A DNA stretch of 42,454 bases from Nitrosomonas mobilis (lineage in GTDB: Bacteria; Pseudomonadota; Gammaproteobacteria; Burkholderiales; Nitrosomonadaceae): positions 1 through 42,454 of the forward strand of contig NZ_FMWO01000111.1 of assembly GCF_900103035.1 (NCBI RefSeq), in the 5' to 3' direction. A model generated the notes under the pieces. It was not told the DNA's origin, made no database searches, and was given only the letters and a program-made list of their open reading frames with translations. Both the position numbers and the translations under genes were made by a program. Positions 1 through 9,209 of the stretch are shown here, piece after piece. Each line of letters begins with the position of its first letter. Within the stretch, counting starts at the first letter, position 1.

Positions 1-1453
1 TTAGAATAAGCTGTTATAAATAAGCATATTTTGGTAAATTAAAGTTGTTTTCTAGATGTATATTTTTCATCCGGGAGGTTTTGATGGAATTTAAGCTTCG
101 ATTTACTGAAAAAGAGATTACTGCCTGGGGAGGAATGGGCTTGATGAAACAGCTGTTAGATCGCATAGGTTTTTCCAGCGCAGTTGAATCATGTGACTTA
201 CCACAGCCTGGGAGTAATCGAGGTTATGCGCCGCACCAGTTGATTCTGCAGTTCATGCTATCCATATGGTGTGGTGCCAATCGGTTTGAACATGTAGAAA
301 TCACACGCCATGATCCAGTGCTTAAGAAGCTGTTTGGTTTTAAGCGCATGGCCAATTTCAAGGCGATTATGCGACTTTCCAGGTGATTTGATCAAGCGAC
401 TTTGATGAGAGTTTTTAGTCGTCTATATCGTTGGTTTTTCGACAATCTGCAGGTTAATTACTTGACGCTTGATCTAGACTCAACGGTGATGACGCGTTAC
501 GGGCAGCAGGAAGGCGCGGCTCGTGGTTACAACCCACGAAAACCGGGACGTTGCTCACATCATCCACTGATGGCCTTTGTTGCAGACACACGCATGATTG
601 CGAATCTCTGGTTGCGGCCAGGTAACAGCCATAGCGCCAATAATGTGCTTTCGTTTTTGGATGATAGTCTGGATAAGTTGGGCGATAAGCGAGTCGCATT
701 GCTTCGAGCTGACAGCGGTTTTAGTGAACGGGCATTTCTGGATGATTTGGATCGGCGCGGCATGAATTATTTAATTGCATTACGCTTAAACCAACCCTTG
801 CAGAGAGCATTAGTCGATGAAACAGGTTGGTGGAAATTGGATGATGGTATTGAGTTAGTTCGCTTTAATTACCAGGCACCGAGTTGGGACGAGCCACGTC
901 GGGTCGTGGGTATTCGTCAAAAAACAGACGAACGTGCTAACGCCAAGGGCAAACAACTCTCCTTATTCGTAGATGATGCTGTTTATTCTTAGTATCGTTA
1001 TAGCGTGATCGTCACCAATATAGACTTGCCTGCAGCAGAACTTTGGCGTTTATATCGTGGTCGTGCAGATTGTGAAAACCGCATCAAGGAACTGAAATAT
1101 GACTTTGGCGGAGATAGCCTCAATCTCAAGAACTTCTGGGCTACCGAGGCGGCTTTGTTGACGGTTATGATGGCTTACAATTTAATGAGCCTGTTTCGTC
1201 AGGGGGTAATGAGAAGCAACACCGTTTCTGATAAGCCGGATGTTCAGCATACCCTAAAAACGCTACGCTACAAGCTCTTTGCCAAAGCAGCTTACATCAC
1301 AAATGACGGGCGAAAGAAAATCATAAATATGGCCGTTGCTATGCAACATCGTGAGTGGTTTGAAGGGCTCTGGGACAAGTCCAAGTCCTTTGATTTGCCC
1401 GTGAAATTTAAGCCCGTCTTCTCCCCTTAGAAAGTTCTAATGGAAAATCTGGG
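1..1453 (+). mobile_element. IS1380-family element, left tip just outside window
   Basis: The segment holds a full-length IS1380-type transposase frame. The sequence after its stop, 1435-1453, reads TTCTAATGGAAAATCTGGG; its reverse complement ends in ATTAGAA, and the window opens with TTAGAA. This suggests that the two ends are terminal inverted repeats and that only about 13 bases of the left tip lie outside the window. The left boundary is therefore inferred, not seen. No target duplication can be checked. Confidence 0.7.
84..1430 (+). pseudogene. IS1380-family DDE transposase with two in-frame stops
   Basis: A single reading frame of about 448 codons runs from ATG 84, preceded by GGGAGG at 73-78, to TAG 1428-1430. 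It is interrupted by TGA at 384-386 and TAG at 990-992, with no frameshift on either side. DDE-transposase features are present: a first Asp in LTLDLDSTV (about 463-489), a second in LLRADSGF (about 700-725), and the Glu region CENRIKELKYDFG (about 1074-1112). Total length is normal for IS1380 transposases (roughly 440-460 residues). As written it would yield three pieces and no active enzyme. Readthrough is conceivable but nothing in the sequence supports it. Confidence 0.85.
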
Positions 1454-1567
1454 CTAATAGTAAATATGATACCGTCAAATTACTCGGCTTGGCATTGCAT
1501 TTTGAGAATGTTAAATTTTTCGACAAACATCATTAGGGGAATTCAGTTGCAGTTGATTCCAGATCAG

Positions 1568-1593
1568 AAAAAAACCCGGCCAGAAACCGGGTT
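1568..1593 (-). terminator. Rho-independent terminator of the DhaKL-type kinase gene
   Basis: On the minus strand, arms AACCCGG (from 1587-1593) and CCGGGTT (from 1573-1579) pair around a 7-base loop and are followed directly by a T-run (A-run 1568-1574 on plus). It lies about 80 bp past the stop at 1674. A second hairpin, GAAGCAC/GTGCTTC at 1635-1654, lies between the stop and this terminator. Confidence 0.85.
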
Positions 1594-1673
1594 GGTAAAT
1601 ACGTATTTAGCTTTTATTAACTTCATTGTTCAGCGAAGCACAAATGCGTGCTTCTTCTATAAGAATACGTTTT

Positions 1674-3413
1674 TCACGCACAATGCCTGCGTATCACTTC
1701 GCCCACCGAGCCAATAACTAGCGCCAGTGAGACAGCGCCAGGGTCGGGCGTACCGATGCTTTTTTCTGCGTGCGGACGGGCACGACCGATTCTCGGCAGC
1801 AGATCGCGGGTTTTTTGTGCTGCGTCATGCGCGACATCGGCTGCATCTTTCCAAGCAACGGCTACTGAAATCCCGCGCGCTACCGCCTGATCAAGTGCGG
1901 CTGCAAAGGGTTGCAATACATCGACCAGCGTTTTGTCACCAGGTTGCGCCTTGCCGCGTTGTTTTACCTCGCTCAAGGCAGTGGCCACACCCGTTGCAAC
2001 GGTTGCGGTATCGGGCATCACCGTGTCGCCGAGCACATGACCAAGACTGCAAAGCATGACACCCCACAGCGCGCCGGATGTACCGCCCGCGCAAGCAGCC
2101 CAGGCATCGCCGGCTGCCGTCAGTAATGTTCCCGCACCCGCCTGCGCGGCGCGGACTTTTCTGGCGGCATCGACAGCAGCTGTCAGTCCGCGCTGCATGC
2201 CGATACCGTGATCGCCATCGCCCGCAACGGCATCAAGACGTCCGAGTTCTTCCCGTTGTGTATCGATGATATACATTGCCGATTCGAGTGCTTCCAGAAT
2301 GACTGCTGCGGCTTTTTGCGAGTCACGGGAACCGGTTGTCACATGCTGTCGGGCAATTGGTTGTATAAGCGCAGTATGCCCAGCAGGATCATCCAAAGGC
2401 CCTGACACAATGCTCCGCTTGAACGCTGGTGTATCCGCCGGAGCAAGCCAGTAGTGTTCGAGTTCATCATTCAACCAGAACAGCGTCAGCGAAACGCCGG
2501 CCATGTCAAAACTGGTAATGACGCGATCAACAACCGGTTCGACAATAACCAGTCCACGCCCGCGAAGCAATTGATCGACCCTGCGATAGACGACATACAA
2601 TTCCTCCTGCGCCACGCTGCCCAGACTGTTCAGTATCGCACCGACACGCGCACCTTCCGGATGATCGATAACTGGCGGAATATCCTGCATCAGTTTGTCG
2701 AAGAGCATCTCCGCCAGACCATCGGCATCAAGTGCATCCATCTGATGCAGGCCGGGTTCACCATGTATGCCCATGCCGACGGCCATCTTCCCGTGCGACA
2801 CGTCAAACAGCGGTTGCCGGGCGCCCGGCAGCGTGCAACCTGAAAAAGCGACGCCCAGCGTGCGGACGCGCGCATTGGCTTCAGTCGCAATGCGGCAGAC
2901 TTCATCCAGCGATTCGCCGGCGTCAGCCGCCGCACCCGCAGCCTTAAACACCGGCAGCGTTCCGGCAATGCCGCGACGTAGATGTCGCTCCGCTGGCGGT
3001 GCGGCAGCAATGTCATCGGTCACCACCACTGCACGCACATCAATACCCTGCGCCTGCAAACGTTCCTGCGCCTGGTTGAAATTGAGCACATCGCCAGCGT
3101 AGTTGCCATAGCAGAACACAATGCCGCCGCCCGTATTTGCGGCCAGCGCCACGTTGCAGATTTGATGCGCCGATGGCGAGGCAAACACATTCCCCATCGC
3201 TGCACCATGCGCCAGCCCCTGGCCCACCAGTCCGCCGAATGCCGGATAATGCCCGGAGCCGCCGCCGATGACGACAACGACCTGCCCCGGTTTTGCTTTG
3301 TGACAACGAATCACCCCGCCATCGACCGGAAGAATATGGTTCCGGTGCGCTGCCGCAAATCCCTGGATCATTTCGTTTACAAACGCTTCTGGTTGATTAA
3401 AGAGATAGGTCAT
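1674..3413 (-). CDS. Fused DhaK-DhaL dihydroxyacetone (or erythrulose) kinase
   Basis: This 579-residue protein fuses both halves of a dihydroxyacetone kinase. The N-terminal DhaK-like half (about 1-330) has the glycine-rich GGGSGHYPAFGG stretch near 50-61 and GMGIHGEPG with His217, the expected covalent substrate-binding histidine. The C-terminal DhaL-like half (about 365-579) has the nucleotide/Mg motif AGDGDHGIG. The family phosphorylates dihydroxyacetone with ATP, but related members use erythrulose, so the substrate is not settled. ATG 3413 has no strong ribosome site. The gene runs in the same direction as the aldehyde dehydrogenase and ThDP-enzyme genes upstream, separated from them by the relic at 3459-3875. 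A strong terminator follows. Confidence 0.9.
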   Translation of the reverse strand: MTYLFNQPEAFVNEMIQGFAAAHRNHILPVDGGVIRCHKAKPGQVVVVIGGGSGHYPAFGGLVGQGLAHGAAMGNVFASPSAHQICNVALAANTGGGIVFCYGNYAGDVLNFNQAQERLQAQGIDVRAVVVTDDIAAAPPAERHLRRGIAGTLPVFKAAGAAADAGESLDEVCRIATEANARVRTLGVAFSGCTLPGARQPLFDVSHGKMAVGMGIHGEPGLHQMDALDADGLAEMLFDKLMQDIPPVIDHPEGARVGAILNSLGSVAQEELYVVYRRVDQLLRGRGLVIVEPVVDRVITSFDMAGVSLTLFWLNDELEHYWLAPADTPAFKRSIVSGPLDDPAGHTALIQPIARQHVTTGSRDSQKAAAVILEALESAMYIIDTQREELGRLDAVAGDGDHGIGMQRGLTAAVDAARKVRAAQAGAGTLLTAAGDAWAACAGGTSGALWGVMLCSLGHVLGDTVMPDTATVATGVATALSEVKQRGKAQPGDKTLVDVLQPFAAALDQAVARGISVAVAWKDAADVAHDAAQKTRDLLPRIGRARPHAEKSIGTPDPGAVSLALVIGSVGEVIRRHCA

Positions 3414-3458
3414 TATTTATCAATATTCAGAAACAACTAGATTAGATTTCGTTAATTT

Positions 3459-3875
3459 TACTTTGTCAGATTACTCCAGGGCTACTTTCCGTCGGGCAGA
3501 AGACTGTTTAGCATTGCGCCTCTTCTGATGCCGCTTATAAATAATTTCAGCCAGCTCTTCTACTGTAAGCTGCCTTCGAGGCAGCATGGTGATCAACTTC
3601 GCTCACTTCGCCCATACGCAACACATTCGTCCATTCAGACTGAAACAGTCCGCACAGATAGCCGTAAAATGTTGCCGTCGCATCGCGCGTCGAGGATGCG
3701 TAAATGATGAACATGAAGATAAATGCGCACCAAGTACTTCTGGAAGCCCCTGAAGAGCAGATTTGAGAGATTGTTCGGTATCTTTACGACATTTCCGTTA
3801 TTAATATATATAAAACAAGGTGTTATTTTATGGAAATTCCGTACTCGGTTAAGGTCTTGTTAATCTGACAAAGTA
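3459..3875. mobile_element. 417-bp relic bounded by perfect 15-bp inverted repeats
   Basis: TACTTTGTCAGATTA at 3459-3473 recurs exactly inverted at 3861-3875. Inside, the minus strand carries transposase-like scraps: a C-terminal piece containing RRQLTVEELAEIIYKRHQKR that stops at about 3476-3478, next to the repeat, and an out-of-frame piece (about 3730-3780) containing EQSLKSALQGLPEVLGA, which recalls IS21 IstA proteins. The frames do not join, so this is a decayed or internally deleted element with intact ends. Family assignment is unsure. Confidence 0.65.
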
Positions 3876-3962
3876 GAATGAACGTTTCGCAAATGGCTTT
3901 CAAACATCATTTTTTTGATCTCACCGGATTATTTTTGTGTAACCATGTTTGCAATCATATGA

Positions 3963-5408
3963 TTATGTTTTTAGCGCATCTGAATGCATAACCATCATTT
4001 TCTCAATCTGCATATCTCTAAACGTGCCCGGGATTCCGCCAATACCGAGCCCTGATTGTTTTAATCCGGAAAACGGCATCCAATCGACTCGAAATGCAGT
4101 GTGTTCGTTAATCATTACTGCAGATGCTTTTAACTGGTTAAAGGCCTTCATTGCCCGATCGATATTTTTTGTAAAGATACTGGCCTGAAATGCAAATGGC
4201 AACGCATTGGCCCGGCGTATCGCTTCGTCAATGTCATCGTAGGGATAAATGCAGACAACCGGACCGAATATCTCCTGCTGACTGACTTTGCAGTGACCGG
4301 GTGGATCGTACAACAAGGTTGGTTGAAAGGTTGTTGGCGACAATCTTTTTCCGCCTGCTTTTATCAGCGTACCAAAGCTGCTCACTTCGTTGACCCAGGA
4401 TTCAATGCGATCGACCTCACCTGGACGAATCAACGGACCCACATCCGTGGAGTCCAGTTCCGGATCGCCTACACGCAACGCATTAACAGCTTCAGTAAAT
4501 GCATCAGAAAAAATTCCGGCGATCGATTGATGCACGAAAACACGCTGCACCGAAACGCAGACCTGCCCCGCATGATAAAAACCGCCTTTGGTTAACTTCG
4601 GAATCATGGTGTCTATGTCGGCATCTTCCGCGACGATCACTGGTGCCGCGCCGCCATGTTCCAGCGCGCATCGAGTACCCTCCGCCAGTTTTGATCGCAG
4701 CATCCAGCCGACCTTCGCGCTGCCGATAAAACTGACAAAACCAACCAGCGGCGAAGTCACCAAATGTCCGGTAGTATCGGTATCACGCGTCATCAGGCAC
4801 TGGCAGTGCTCCTCAGGCAGCCCCGCCTGATACAACAAGCGTACAAAATGAAAGCAGGATAATGGGGTGTCTTCCGCCGGTTTCACAATTACTGGGCAGC
4901 CTGCCGCTATCGCCGGTGCTACCTGATGAACAATCAGGTTTACGGGATGATTAAACGCGCTGACCGCAGCCACCACACCAATGGGTTCGTAATGCGTGAA
5001 AGCCAGCTTGAACGCAGAGGCTGAATTCAGATGCATGGGAATTTCCGAACCGGAAGCTGTTCTCAGTACATCGATACATATCTGCAATCCGTCGATGGCC
5101 CTTGTGACTTCAACACGCGAATCCTGCAATGGCTTACCGCCTTCTTTTGCGGCTTCCAATGCCAGAAATTCAAAATTTTCGGCCATTAACTCTGCTGTTT
5201 TTTTTAGAATTTCCAATCGTCTTTCTTTTGTAAGCCAGCGCGATCGATCTTCAAATAATGAATGGGCATTGTTCAGAGCAAGGTTCACGGTATCCTGATC
5301 CGCAGTCGCCACGGTTGCAATCGGTCTGCGGTCATAAGGCGCGTACACCGTAAGCGTCTCTGTACTTTTTGCGGCGCCGGGGATGAATAAATCAAAATGT
5401 TGCAACAT
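3963..5408 (-). CDS. NAD(P)-dependent aldehyde dehydrogenase
   Basis: This 481-residue protein is a complete aldehyde dehydrogenase. It shows Asn153 in AFNHP, Lys176 in VIVKPAED, general base Glu250 in CALEHGG and nucleophile Cys284 in GQVCVSVQR. The second half carries the conserved EIFGPVVCIYPYDD and PFSGLKQSGLG stretches. The reaction is oxidation of an aldehyde to an acid with NAD(P). The overall look is closest to lactaldehyde/glycolaldehyde-type members, but the substrate cannot be read from sequence. It starts 59 bp after the stop of the ThDP-enzyme gene and is probably co-transcribed with it. A small GGCGG/CCGCC hairpin lies in that gap at 5454-5466. Confidence 0.9.
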   Translation of the reverse strand: MLQHFDLFIPGAAKSTETLTVYAPYDRRPIATVATADQDTVNLALNNAHSLFEDRSRWLTKERRLEILKKTAELMAENFEFLALEAAKEGGKPLQDSRVEVTRAIDGLQICIDVLRTASGSEIPMHLNSASAFKLAFTHYEPIGVVAAVSAFNHPVNLIVHQVAPAIAAGCPVIVKPAEDTPLSCFHFVRLLYQAGLPEEHCQCLMTRDTDTTGHLVTSPLVGFVSFIGSAKVGWMLRSKLAEGTRCALEHGGAAPVIVAEDADIDTMIPKLTKGGFYHAGQVCVSVQRVFVHQSIAGIFSDAFTEAVNALRVGDPELDSTDVGPLIRPGEVDRIESWVNEVSSFGTLIKAGGKRLSPTTFQPTLLYDPPGHCKVSQQEIFGPVVCIYPYDDIDEAIRRANALPFAFQASIFTKNIDRAMKAFNQLKASAVMINEHTAFRVDWMPFSGLKQSGLGIGGIPGTFRDMQIEKMMVMHSDALKT

Positions 5409-5467
5409 GATAAGGTGTCCTGATGTTCTTGTGATTTGTTAAATCTCTTTTTGGGCGGCTTCCGCCA

Positions 5468-7111
5468 TCAATCAAAAGATCGGCTTAACATTCTGATTTC
5501 CTTGTTCAGAATTCTATCGTTATCGGTATAATCCACGGCGAGCTCAATGACATGCACACCCGGTTCGGAAAAGCAGGTCCTGATACGCGGCGCCAGTTCA
5601 TCGCTGGTTACGATTCTGTAGCCATGCGCGCCGTAGCTTTGGGCGTACTTGACAAAATCAGGGTTGTTATAATCCAGTCCAAAATCCGCGAATCCCATAT
5701 TGGTCTGCTTCCATTTGATCATGCCATAGGCGTTGTCTCTCAGAACCAGGATAACAAGGTTCAGATTGAGGCGCACCGCCGTTTCAAGTTCCTGTGAATT
5801 CATCATGAACCCCCCGTCGCCGCAGATGGCGACAATTTTTCTCTCAGGATAAACAAGGCTTGCCGCCATGGCGGAAGGCAGGCCAGCGCCCATGGTGGCA
5901 AGCGCGTTATCGAGTAAAATGGTATTGGGTTGATAGGCCTTGTAATTGCGCGCGAACCAGATTTTATACACACCGTTATCGAGCGCGATGATGCCATCAT
6001 CCGGCATGACTTTTCGCATCTCGGCAACCAGGCGTTGTGGGTACATTGGAAAATGCGGATCGTCGGCTCTTTCCTGCAGATGCGTTTCCAGCTTCTTTTT
6101 GACTTCCAGCAGGTAGGCAAAATCCCATTTCGGCTGTGGCTCTATCTGTGCTGTCAGGCGTTCGATGCTGCTGGCAATATCACCAATGACCCCAAGCTGC
6201 GGGTAATAGACCGGATCAATGGTGGCAGTGATATAGTTGACATGCATGACCCGGGCACAATTTTCTTTCATGAAAAAAGGTGGTTTTTCCACGACATCGT
6301 GACCGACGTTAATGATCAGGTCCGCATGATCAATCGCGCGATGCAGGAAATCATCGGTAGACAATGCCGCCGTACCCAGAAAAAGCGGACTTTGCTCGTC
6401 GACAACACCTTTTCCCATCTGAGTGGAGAAAAACGGAATGCCTGTTTTTTCAACGAAAGCCTGCAATCGGTCGCATGTCCGCTTTCTGTTAGCGCCCGCG
6501 CCTATCAGCAATACTGGACATTCTGCATGCTCTATCATTTCGATAGCCGCTTCTATCGACCGGTTGTCGGCAACGGGGCAACGAAACAAACTTTTTTGAA
6601 TAACCGGCATATCGCTGTTATCGGAAGCGATATCTTCAGGAAGTTCAAGATGTGACGCGCCCGGGCGCTCATCTTCGGCAACACGAAAGGCTTCCCTGAC
6701 ATGCGCCGGAATACTGTCTGCGCCGTGGATTTGACGCGTATATTTCGTTAATGGACGCATCATGTCGACTACGTCTACAATCTGGAAGCGGCCCTGCTTG
6801 CTGCTTTTAATAGGTTTCTGTCCGGTAATCATCACCATAGGCATTGCCCCAAGCTGTGCGTAGGCTGCGGCTGTTACGAGGTTGGTTGCGCCCGGTCCCA
6901 GAGTCGCTAATGATACGCCCGCCTTACCTGTTAAACGACCGTAAGTTGCCGCCATAAAGCCTGCTGCCTGCTCATGCCGGGTGAGAATAAGCCTGATCGA
7001 AGAATTCCTCAGCGAGTTTAGAAAATCAAGATTTTCTTCCCCGGGAATACCAAAAATATATTCCACGCCTTCGGATTCCAGCGCTTTTACAAAAATATCG
7101 GATGCTTTCAT
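5468..7111 (-). CDS. ThDP-dependent enzyme, acetolactate synthase (catabolic AlsS/IlvB) type
   Basis: This 547-residue protein has the three-domain layout of acetolactate synthase large subunits. Glu47 in TRHEQAAGFMA is the cofactor-activating glutamate; GDGGFMMN (431-438) to RDNAYGM (Asn460) is the ThDP/Mg site. No regulatory small subunit gene (ilvN/ilvH type) lies nearby, which fits a catabolic or specialised enzyme. The family joins two pyruvates to acetolactate, but relatives perform other carboligations or decarboxylations. Its neighbours are an aldehyde dehydrogenase and a ketose kinase, so a role with small aldehydes is possible. ATG 7111 is preceded by TGAGG at good spacing. It is the first gene of this minus-strand group. 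Confidence 0.85.
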   Translation of the reverse strand: MKASDIFVKALESEGVEYIFGIPGEENLDFLNSLRNSSIRLILTRHEQAAGFMAATYGRLTGKAGVSLATLGPGATNLVTAAAYAQLGAMPMVMITGQKPIKSSKQGRFQIVDVVDMMRPLTKYTRQIHGADSIPAHVREAFRVAEDERPGASHLELPEDIASDNSDMPVIQKSLFRCPVADNRSIEAAIEMIEHAECPVLLIGAGANRKRTCDRLQAFVEKTGIPFFSTQMGKGVVDEQSPLFLGTAALSTDDFLHRAIDHADLIINVGHDVVEKPPFFMKENCARVMHVNYITATIDPVYYPQLGVIGDIASSIERLTAQIEPQPKWDFAYLLEVKKKLETHLQERADDPHFPMYPQRLVAEMRKVMPDDGIIALDNGVYKIWFARNYKAYQPNTILLDNALATMGAGLPSAMAASLVYPERKIVAICGDGGFMMNSQELETAVRLNLNLVILVLRDNAYGMIKWKQTNMGFADFGLDYNNPDFVKYAQSYGAHGYRIVTSDELAPRIRTCFSEPGVHVIELAVDYTDNDRILNKEIRMLSRSFD

Positions 7112-7476
7112 GAAACCTCAGCTTATATGCACTATGAATTGATAACAGTCAGGCCTTCGCTGCTCGCCTGCACAAGATTAGCAGGAAAAAACTGTCGGCC
7201 GAGGCTTCCTTGCCATATTTTTCCAGATATTCCGGGTAGGGCTCATGCAGACATCCGAACGGAAAATTCACCGGTGGCGCAGCAGCTTGCGCGATTTATA
7301 AAATGACAGACACAATACAACGATGCAGAATTATTCTGCACCACGATTTTTCTATTCTTCCAGTATCAGCGCACCGTTCAGAATAAAACTATTCATGGTG
7401 GCTGCACAGGCAAAAGTGTTTACAGGCAATAAAACAATGACTAAATATATGTCTGGATATCGTTTTATCATAGCTA
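7112..7476. other. 365-bp intergenic region with a 17-bp palindrome
   Basis: This gap separates pstB (upstream on the minus strand) from the ThDP-enzyme gene. At 7324-7340 arms TGCAGAAT and ATTCTGCA flank one central T, a perfect palindrome that could be an operator or short hairpin. A 40-codon minus-strand frame at 7149-7271 (GTG start) contains HEPYPEYLEKYGKEA; it may be a relic or chance and I do not call it a gene. No terminator for pstB is evident. Confidence 0.5.
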
Positions 7477-8343
7477 TCATCCTCTTGTGCCGTTGATGTA
7501 TGCGGCAGTTAATGGATCGGTGGGGGACTCAAAAATATGCTGGCAGCGGCCAAATTCAATCAATTGACCTGCGGCTCGCTCCTTGACCCAGAAAAAAGCC
7601 GCATAATTCGCAATACGGCGCGCCTGAGCCAGGTTATGCGTCACAATGACAATGGTGTAGTGACCCTGCAAGCGGCTGATCAGATCTTCCACTACGCCGG
7701 AAGCCATGGGATCTAGCGCGCTGCATGGTTCGTCCATCAGCAGAATTTTCGGGCGTAAGGTCAGGGCGCGCGCAATACAAAGACGCTGCTGCTGACCGCC
7801 GGACAAAGCAAGTGCGGTCGTATCGAGACGATCGCAGACCTCGTCCCATAGTCCGACGTCACGCAACACCTGCTCACTGATAGCGTCGATTTCAGACCGC
7901 CGTGTGACGCCATATTCACACAATGGCAAAGAAAGATTGCGTCGAATGGAAAGAGGAAACGGCGTTGGTTTCTGAAACACCATGCCAACTTTCTGCCGCA
8001 ATGCCTGCACATTGCTTTCAGTCGTGTGAATATCTTGACCATCAACACGAATATGCCCCCCAATCACACAATTTGGAATTAAATCGGTCAATCGGTTAAT
8101 GGCTGATAAAAAACTCGTTTTGCCACAACCGGAAGGGCCAATCAGCGCAGTGATGCAGCCACGGTAGATGTCCAATGTAACCTTATCCAACGCGGTTTTA
8201 TCACCGTAGCGAAGTGAGAGATTTTCAACCTCAATGACAGGCTCCGGGTCACAGCAAGCCGGGCCCATCTGCAATGGCCCTAACGTAAAACCACCCTCTT
8301 TGCTGGATATGGCCTGAGCTGTCACGGGTTTATTGGGATTCAT
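7477..8343 (-). CDS. pstB: Phosphate ABC transporter ATP-binding protein PstB
   Basis: This 288-residue ATPase has Walker A GPSGCGKT (69-76), Q-loop VFQKPTPFP, signature LSGGQQQR, Walker B ILLMDEPCSALD and an H-loop His in IVTHNLAQA. It powers phosphate import through PstCA. It is about 30 residues longer than usual because of an N-terminal extension before VIEVENLSLRYG. Its ATG overlaps the pstA stop by four bases (8340-8343), so the two are translationally coupled. It is the last gene of the block; no phoU follows in the window. Confidence 0.95.
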   Translation of the reverse strand: MNPNKPVTAQAISSKEGGFTLGPLQMGPACCDPEPVIEVENLSLRYGDKTALDKVTLDIYRGCITALIGPSGCGKTSFLSAINRLTDLIPNCVIGGHIRVDGQDIHTTESNVQALRQKVGMVFQKPTPFPLSIRRNLSLPLCEYGVTRRSEIDAISEQVLRDVGLWDEVCDRLDTTALALSGGQQQRLCIARALTLRPKILLMDEPCSALDPMASGVVEDLISRLQGHYTIVIVTHNLAQARRIANYAAFFWVKERAAGQLIEFGRCQHIFESPTDPLTAAYINGTRG

Positions 8344-9209
8344 TCTAAAATTGTATTTCTGCGCTGCCAGCTTTGTACAAGCTGCATGGCAAATATATTA
8401 ATACACAGCAACATGGCCACCAGCACCAATGCCGAAGCGTAAGCAGGAACATCACCGCCCGGCACATTCATCGATAAATCAAAAATATGTAACGCCAGTG
8501 CGCGCCCGGAATCCAGCAATGAGCCCGGCATCCGGTCGACATAACCACTGGTAAATAACAAGGCCGCTGTTTCTGCAACTGCACGCCCGATCCCCAGCAA
8601 TAATCCCGCCGCGAGCGCGGGGGCTGCGATGGGTAACAATAAACGAATGAGTGTTGCGGCACGCGTCATGCCCAAGGCGGCCGCTGACAATCGATAGCTA
8701 TCGGGTACCGCACGTAAACCGGCTTCAGCGGTACTAACCAGTATGGGCAATAACATACAGGCCAGCGTCAGTCCACCGGACAGAATTGAAAATCCCAACC
8801 CCAGATAAATGCTGAAAAAAGCATTGCCAAATAATCCAAAGACTATGGAGGGAACACCGGCCAGGACCTGTAAACTATAACGAACAAGCATGCCGAATTT
8901 GCTGGTAGCGGGCACATATTCCGCAAGCAATGCCGCCGTTGTCCACGCTAACGGCAATGCCGCCCCCAGTGCAACCAGCAAGATCAACATAGTAGAGACC
9001 AGGATAGAACCAATCCCTCCTGCGCGACCGGCATCACGCGGTGATTCAATCAGAAAATTCCACGACAAATGAGCAAAACCACCGCGCAGAAGATCAACCA
9101 GAATCCATAAAAAGACAGCGCAGACCGTCAACACAGCGAGATAAACGAATATTTGTACCAGACGATCAAGATAAAAGTGCCGCCATCTCCTTGCATTGGT
9201 TTTAAGCAC
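8340..9209 (-). CDS. pstA: Phosphate ABC transporter permease PstA
   Basis: This 289-residue inner-membrane permease has about six hydrophobic segments and a typical ABC-permease loop around LGMTRAATLIRLLLPIAAPAL (cytoplasmic contact with PstB). The region GVPSIVFGLFG near 117-127 is conserved in Pst permeases. It forms the phosphate channel with PstC. The GTG start at 9209 overlaps the pstC stop by eight bases, and the 3' end overlaps pstB, so pstCAB is a tight operon. Length is normal for PstA. Confidence 0.93.
   Translation of the reverse strand: MLKTNARRWRHFYLDRLVQIFVYLAVLTVCAVFLWILVDLLRGGFAHLSWNFLIESPRDAGRAGGIGSILVSTMLILLVALGAALPLAWTTAALLAEYVPATSKFGMLVRYSLQVLAGVPSIVFGLFGNAFFSIYLGLGFSILSGGLTLACMLLPILVSTAEAGLRAVPDSYRLSAAALGMTRAATLIRLLLPIAAPALAAGLLLGIGRAVAETAALLFTSGYVDRMPGSLLDSGRALALHIFDLSMNVPGGDVPAYASALVLVAMLLCINIFAMQLVQSWQRRNTILE

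Noticed and set aside
384..992. Stop-codon recoding or selenocysteine in the IS1380 transposase
   Set aside because: One stop is TGA and the other TAG, no recoding hairpin is evident, and other IS genes in the window are also decayed.
5930..6655. 241-codon plus-strand frame opposite the ThDP-enzyme gene
   Set aside because: Antisense to a complete conserved enzyme; composition is not protein-like and there is no ribosome site.
7149..7271. 40-codon minus-strand frame with GTG start
   Set aside because: Weak start context, no recognised family, and intergenic location; mentioned only as a possible relic.
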